DNA of 9,612 bases from positions 1 to 9,612 of the forward strand of contig JAUYMQ010000348.1 of assembly GCA_030698575.1 (NCBI GenBank). Direction: 5' to 3'. A program made the position numbers and the translations under genes. Source of the DNA: Deltaproteobacteria bacterium (GTDB lineage: Bacteria > JAUYMQ01). Under the pieces are notes generated by a model. It was given only the letters and a program-made list of their open reading frames with translations. It had not been told where the DNA came from and did not search any database. Shown here piece after piece: positions 7,184-9,612 of the stretch (the first letter of the stretch is position 1; each line of letters begins with the position of its first letter).

Positions 7184-8368
7184 TCAAATTACGTTGTCCT
7201 GCCGCAGTTCGGCGATCTTTTCGCGCGAGAACTCGAGTTCCGTGACAAGCACCTCCTCGGTATGTTGACCCAGTTCCGGGGCGGTGCTCCGTATCTCGCC
7301 GGGCGTCTCCGAGAACTTGATCGGGAAACCAAGCTGCTTCTGCGGACCCGTTCGGGGATCATCGATTTCCATCACCATCTCCCGGGCCTTGATCTGCGGG
7401 TGCGAGAAGGCCTCGCCGAAGGTGAGAATGGGTTCGAGCATCAGATCCTTGTCGCTGCAGAAAGCGACCCATTCGTCGAAGGTCTTCGAGCGGAAGAGCG
7501 CCTCCAGCTCCTCCAAGGGCTTCTCCTGTGCGGGCCCCATCGAATACTGCTCCGCGATGAGGTTTTCCTTCCCCACGGCGCGGCAGAAGGCTTCCCAGAA
7601 CTTGGGTTCGAGCGCGCCCATGGTGAGATGGCGGCCGTCTGCGCTTTCGTAAATCCGGTAGCAGAGTAAGCCTCCGTTCAGGCGCATATCGCCGGGCCGA
7701 GGCTCCTCCTGGGGATTGGCGAAGTAGTCCGACGCCTGGAGCGCCATCCAGCTCACGATACCGTCCGTCATCGACACGTCGACAAACTGCCCCTCGCCCA
7801 CACGGTCACGATGATGCAGCGCCGCCAGCATGCCGATGGCGCACATGAGAGCCCCGCCCCCGATGTCGCCCACCTGCACGCCCGGGACCACGGGCGGACC
7901 GCCGGAGGGACCGGTGATGGAAGCTGCGCCGGCGATGCCCATGTAATTCAGATCGTGCCCCGCGCGGTCCCGGTAGGGCCCGGTGGCGCCGTAGCCCGTG
8001 AGCGAGCAATACACGATGCGGGCGTTGGCCTTCCGGGCATCCTGGTAGCCGACCCCGAGGCGCTCCATGACGCCCGGGCGAAACTGCTCGAGGACGATGT
8101 CGAACTTCTTGACGAGCTGGAGAAAGAGAGACGCGCCCTGCGGGTGCTTGAGGTTCAGCGTGATGCTTTTCTTGTTGCGATTGAGCGCGTGAAAGTGAGC
8201 GCTCAGGTTCCCGAGAAGCGGCGGCGCCCAGCGGCCGTAGTCACCGCCGTTGGGGTCTTCGACCTTGACGATCTCGGCGCCCATGTCGGCGAGCAACATC
8301 GTGGCGAAGGGGCCTGGCAGGAGACGTGAAAGGTCGAGGATCTTGATGCCCGAAAGCGGTCCGCCCAT
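7184..8368 (-). CDS. CaiB/BaiF family enzyme, alpha-methylacyl-CoA racemase type
   Basis: A 394-residue family III CoA-transferase fold protein. Its key residues match alpha-methylacyl-CoA racemase (AMACR/MCR): GHDLNYMG with H138 in the position of the racemase His, VGDIGGG with D168 in that of the catalytic Asp, and GALEPKFW with E254 in that of the conserved Glu. Racemases of this kind invert the 2-methyl centre of branched acyl-CoAs so that beta-oxidation can proceed; true CoA-transferases share the Asp but not the His motif. The N-terminus (LSGIKILDLSRLLPGPFATMLLADMGAEIVKVE) is standard, here residues 5-37. ATG start; GGAGG lies 11 nt upstream, a rather long spacing. It sits between an SCP2 protein and an SDR, which supports lipid or sterol side-chain breakdown. 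CoA transfer to another acid cannot be excluded. Confidence 0.92.
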   Translation of the reverse strand: MGGPLSGIKILDLSRLLPGPFATMLLADMGAEIVKVEDPNGGDYGRWAPPLLGNLSAHFHALNRNKKSITLNLKHPQGASLFLQLVKKFDIVLEQFRPGVMERLGVGYQDARKANARIVYCSLTGYGATGPYRDRAGHDLNYMGIAGAASITGPSGGPPVVPGVQVGDIGGGALMCAIGMLAALHHRDRVGEGQFVDVSMTDGIVSWMALQASDYFANPQEEPRPGDMRLNGGLLCYRIYESADGRHLTMGALEPKFWEAFCRAVGKENLIAEQYSMGPAQEKPLEELEALFRSKTFDEWVAFCSDKDLMLEPILTFGEAFSHPQIKAREMVMEIDDPRTGPQKQLGFPIKFSETPGEIRSTAPELGQHTEEVLVTELEFSREKIAELRQDNVI

Positions 8369-8405
8369 GGCCGATCTTCCCTCCGACCCCGGTTGTGCCC
8401 CCGGT

Positions 8406-8732
8406 TCAGCCCCCGAGGACCAGCTGCAGCTTCATGGCAAGCGCCATGTTGCCGCCGATCTTCAGCTTGCCCGACATGAAAGCGAGCTGGCCGTTCAGCT
8501 TCCCCTGGACCAGATCGACGAAGTCCCGATCGGCGATGGTCACCGTGCAGCCCGGGTTCGGCGCGGCACCTGTTCTGGCCTCCGGCACAGTGCAATCCAC
8601 GGTCCAGGTGCCGCCCTGCTCGCCCGTGACTTCGAACTGGTAGACAGCGTTGATTGCCTTGGCCTTTTCGGGGTTTGCTTTCACCCGCTTGTCGATCTCT
8701 TCGAAAATAAGCGAGGGCGTCTGGTCCGCCAT
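8406..8732 (-). CDS. SCP2 sterol-binding/lipid-carrier domain protein
   Basis: A 108-residue stand-alone SCP2-type protein. The order of segments is typical: an N-terminal amphipathic helix (SLIFEEIDKRVKANPEKAKAI), strands YQFEVTG and TWTVDC, CTVTIADRDFVDLVQGKLNG, then FMSGKLKIGGNMALAMKL near the C-terminus. Such proteins bind fatty acyl chains, acyl-CoAs or sterols in a hydrophobic pocket, and in eukaryotes are linked with peroxisomal oxidation of branched lipids. I start it at the ATG at 8732, with AAGG 6 nt upstream. The frame is open further (to 8885) but those residues are Arg/Pro-rich and cover the promoter region. It is first in the operon, 37 nt before the racemase. No signal peptide, so it acts in the cytosol. 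Confidence 0.92.
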   Translation of the reverse strand: MADQTPSLIFEEIDKRVKANPEKAKAINAVYQFEVTGEQGGTWTVDCTVPEARTGAAPNPGCTVTIADRDFVDLVQGKLNGQLAFMSGKLKIGGNMALAMKLQLVLGG

Positions 8733-8772
8733 GGGATGCCTTTTCCTTGCCTCAGGGTCTCGGGATTTGCCC

Positions 8773-8798
8773 GGATGGCGCGGGATTCTAAGCCATCC
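8773..8798 (-). promoter_or_regulatory. 7-bp inverted repeat around a second -10-like box
   Basis: GGATGGC and GCCATCC form a perfect inverted repeat with a 12-nt centre in the leader of the SCP2 gene. The centre holds TAGAAT on the minus strand (8785-8790, five of six for a -10 box), about 53 nt before the ATG. No clear -35 is seen. It could be a leader hairpin or a second, weaker promoter. Confidence 0.25.
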
Positions 8799-8851
8799 AG
8801 GCAGGCGTGAGGACGCCCGGAAACAGCGCGATTCGCGGGTGCTCTGACCGA

Positions 8852-8867
8852 TTGACTGCTCAGTCAA
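8852..8867. promoter_or_regulatory. 16-bp inverted-repeat operator, TetR-family type
   Basis: TTGACTG-CT-CAGTCAA is a perfect 7-bp inverted repeat with a 2-nt centre. After one mismatch it continues outward as CCG/CGG, so 10 of 12 pairs match over 24 bp. It lies 8 nt downstream of the -10 box of the SCP2 operon promoter, covering the expected start of transcription, so a bound protein should repress. Compact palindromes of this size are usual for TetR/AcrR regulators that respond to acyl-CoAs. No regulator gene is in this window. Confidence 0.65.
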
Positions 8868-8875
8868 CCGGCGGC

Positions 8876-8904
8876 AATAAAGCACGCGCCCCCCGAGGTG
8901 TCAA
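8876..8904 (-). promoter_or_regulatory. sigma-70 type promoter of the SCP2-racemase-SDR operon
   Basis: On the minus strand: TTGACA (perfect -35, 8904-8899), a 17-nt spacer, and TTTATT (-10, four of six, 8881-8876). Transcription would begin near 8868, leaving a leader of about 136 nt before the SCP2 start. It begins 21 nt after the stop of the upstream membrane-protein gene and is followed directly by the palindromic operator. Confidence 0.62.
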
Positions 8905-8925
8905 CCCGGCGGGCCGAGGGAAGGC

Positions 8926-9351
8926 TCAGGCTTTGAAAGCTTCCTTGATCTCCGGCTTCGACATTCCGATCGGGGCGGTGATGAAGACGAGCGCGAGGAC
9001 GCCGAGGACGATTCGGGCCGTGCCGCTCTCGAGCTTCATGTCCTCCGGCAGAAGGTTGAGCGCGAGAATCCCGACCATCACCGCGAGCACGACGTTGACC
9101 ACGTTGAATAGCGTCCGCCCCCAGGGGCGTAGACGCCAGAGTCCGAAGAAAATAAAGATGCTGGCGATGCTGAGCACGGTGAGCGGACCGATGATCTTGA
9201 TGACATCCCAATCCCACTGCCAGAAGTTCCAGGCGCTCCCGCCCTCGTGCGGGTTCGAGCTCGAAATCACCAGCAGGTTGATGAAGGTGAACACGACCCC
9301 GAAGAAAAGATTGATGATCGCGTTCAGTGTCACGATGCCAGGCCGTTTCAT
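8926..9351 (-). CDS. small four-helix membrane protein of unknown function
   Basis: A 141-residue protein I do not recognise by name. It has four hydrophobic segments at about 9-29, 53-72, 80-100 and 111-128, with a Trp-rich loop (WNFWQWDWD, 41-49) between the first two, and a basic LWRLRPWGR turn between the second and third that resembles other small uncharacterised membrane proteins. The C-terminus is short and charged (KPEIKEAFKA). The ATG has AGGGGAG about 7 nt upstream. It stands 77 nt after the gene at the right edge and ends 21 nt before the SCP2 operon promoter, with no U-rich terminator after its stop, so some read-through into that operon is possible. No catalytic motif is visible; a membrane-anchored accessory role is only a guess. 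Confidence 0.8.
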   Translation of the reverse strand: MKRPGIVTLNAIINLFFGVVFTFINLLVISSSNPHEGGSAWNFWQWDWDVIKIIGPLTVLSIASIFIFFGLWRLRPWGRTLFNVVNVVLAVMVGILALNLLPEDMKLESGTARIVLGVLALVFITAPIGMSKPEIKEAFKA

Positions 9352-9370
9352 CTGGGACTCCCCTCTTCAT

Positions 9371-9410
9371 CCCCCGGCCACGATGCGGCCAGGGGGCTTG
9401 CCGTGGCCGG
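9371..9410 (-). other. two mutually exclusive hairpins in the intergenic leader
   Basis: Hairpin A pairs CCCCCGGCC (9371-9379) with GGCC-A-GGGGG (9387-9396), one bulged base. Hairpin B pairs CCGGCCACG (9374-9382) with CGTGGCCGG (9402-9410), nine perfect pairs and a 19-nt loop. They share 9374-9379, so only one can form at a time. No U-tract follows either. They may end the upstream transcript or sit in the leader of the 141-residue membrane protein. Confidence 0.4.
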
Positions 9411-9428
9411 CGCACGGGGCGCCGCCGG

Positions 9429-9611
9429 TTAGTTGATGCTGACCGCGACCGGATGATCGATGATGTTCAGGAACGCTTTTTCACCCCCCGGCTTATAGTG
9501 GGGAGGGTAGAACTGGTAGTAGTAGACGGTGTGGATCCCCTTGCTGACACCCTCCCAGTCGATGAAGCGGTATCCACCCAGGAAAGAGGACCCCTTGATC
9601 CACTCTGTCCG
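9429..9611 (-). CDS. C-terminal end of an unrecognised protein (start beyond right edge)
   Basis: An open frame enters from the right edge and ends at TAA, giving the last 60 residues. The tail is rich in aromatic residues (HTVYYYQFYPPHYKPGG) and ends in FLNIIDHPVAVSIN. Codon use is GC-rich like its neighbours and the other two frames on this strand are less plausible; the one checked closes quickly. I do not recognise the family from this fragment. It has no hydrophobic helix in the part seen. Confidence 0.65.
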   Translation of the reverse strand, partial: RTEWIKGSSFLGGYRFIDWEGVSKGIHTVYYYQFYPPHYKPGGEKAFLNIIDHPVAVSIN

Positions 9612-9612
9612 A

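Noticed and set aside
8827-8837. CGCGATTCGCG palindrome in the SCP2 leader
   Set aside because: Short and GC-rich, easily a chance occurrence; no link to a known site.
8733-8885. N-terminal extension of the SCP2 frame
   Set aside because: The extra residues are not SCP2-like and would cover the promoter and operator; the ATG at 8732 gives a normal-length domain.

Overview
This is a GC-rich bacterial chromosomal segment in which every gene I can support lies on the minus strand, so the genes run right to left. There are ten: eight complete and two cut by the window edges. I see no tRNA, rRNA, CRISPR array, insertion sequence or phage gene. The mix (Der, a YihY membrane protein, a long-chain acyl-CoA synthetase of the FadD15 type, an AMACR-like family III enzyme and a stand-alone SCP2 protein) suggests a Gram-negative bacterium that degrades fatty acids or sterol-like lipids. 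A delta-proteobacterial or related uncultured lineage is plausible, but I cannot fix the taxonomy from this sequence.

Right end (9612 to about 8926): the C-terminal 60 residues of an unrecognised protein, an intergenic stretch with two competing hairpins, and a 141-residue four-helix membrane protein of unknown function.

Middle (about 8904 to 6254): a lipid-catabolism operon. Its likely promoter has a perfect TTGACA box. A 16-bp inverted repeat, which looks like a TetR-family operator, sits at the expected transcription start. The genes are an SCP2 sterol/lipid carrier domain protein, an alpha-methylacyl-CoA racemase/CaiB-type enzyme with its catalytic residues, and a short-chain dehydrogenase. 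A convincing intrinsic terminator follows. A long-chain acyl-CoA synthetase comes next as its own unit. Together the four genes could activate, carry, epimerise and oxidise or reduce branched or sterol-derived acyl-CoAs.

Left part (4240 to 1): the ribosome-assembly GTPase Der, a YihY/BrkB membrane protein that overlaps it by 4 nt (GTGA), and a YfgM-like membrane-anchored TPR protein. The TPR gene starts at TTG two bases after the YihY stop, with its Shine-Dalgarno inside the end of the yihY gene. After a 153-nt gap comes a membrane-anchored HEAT-repeat protein that runs off the left edge.

Most of the window is ordinary core and lipid metabolism. I found no clear new system. The points most worth a second look are the operator/promoter in front of the SCP2 operon, the racemase-SCP2-SDR grouping, and the coupled der-yihY-TPR block.
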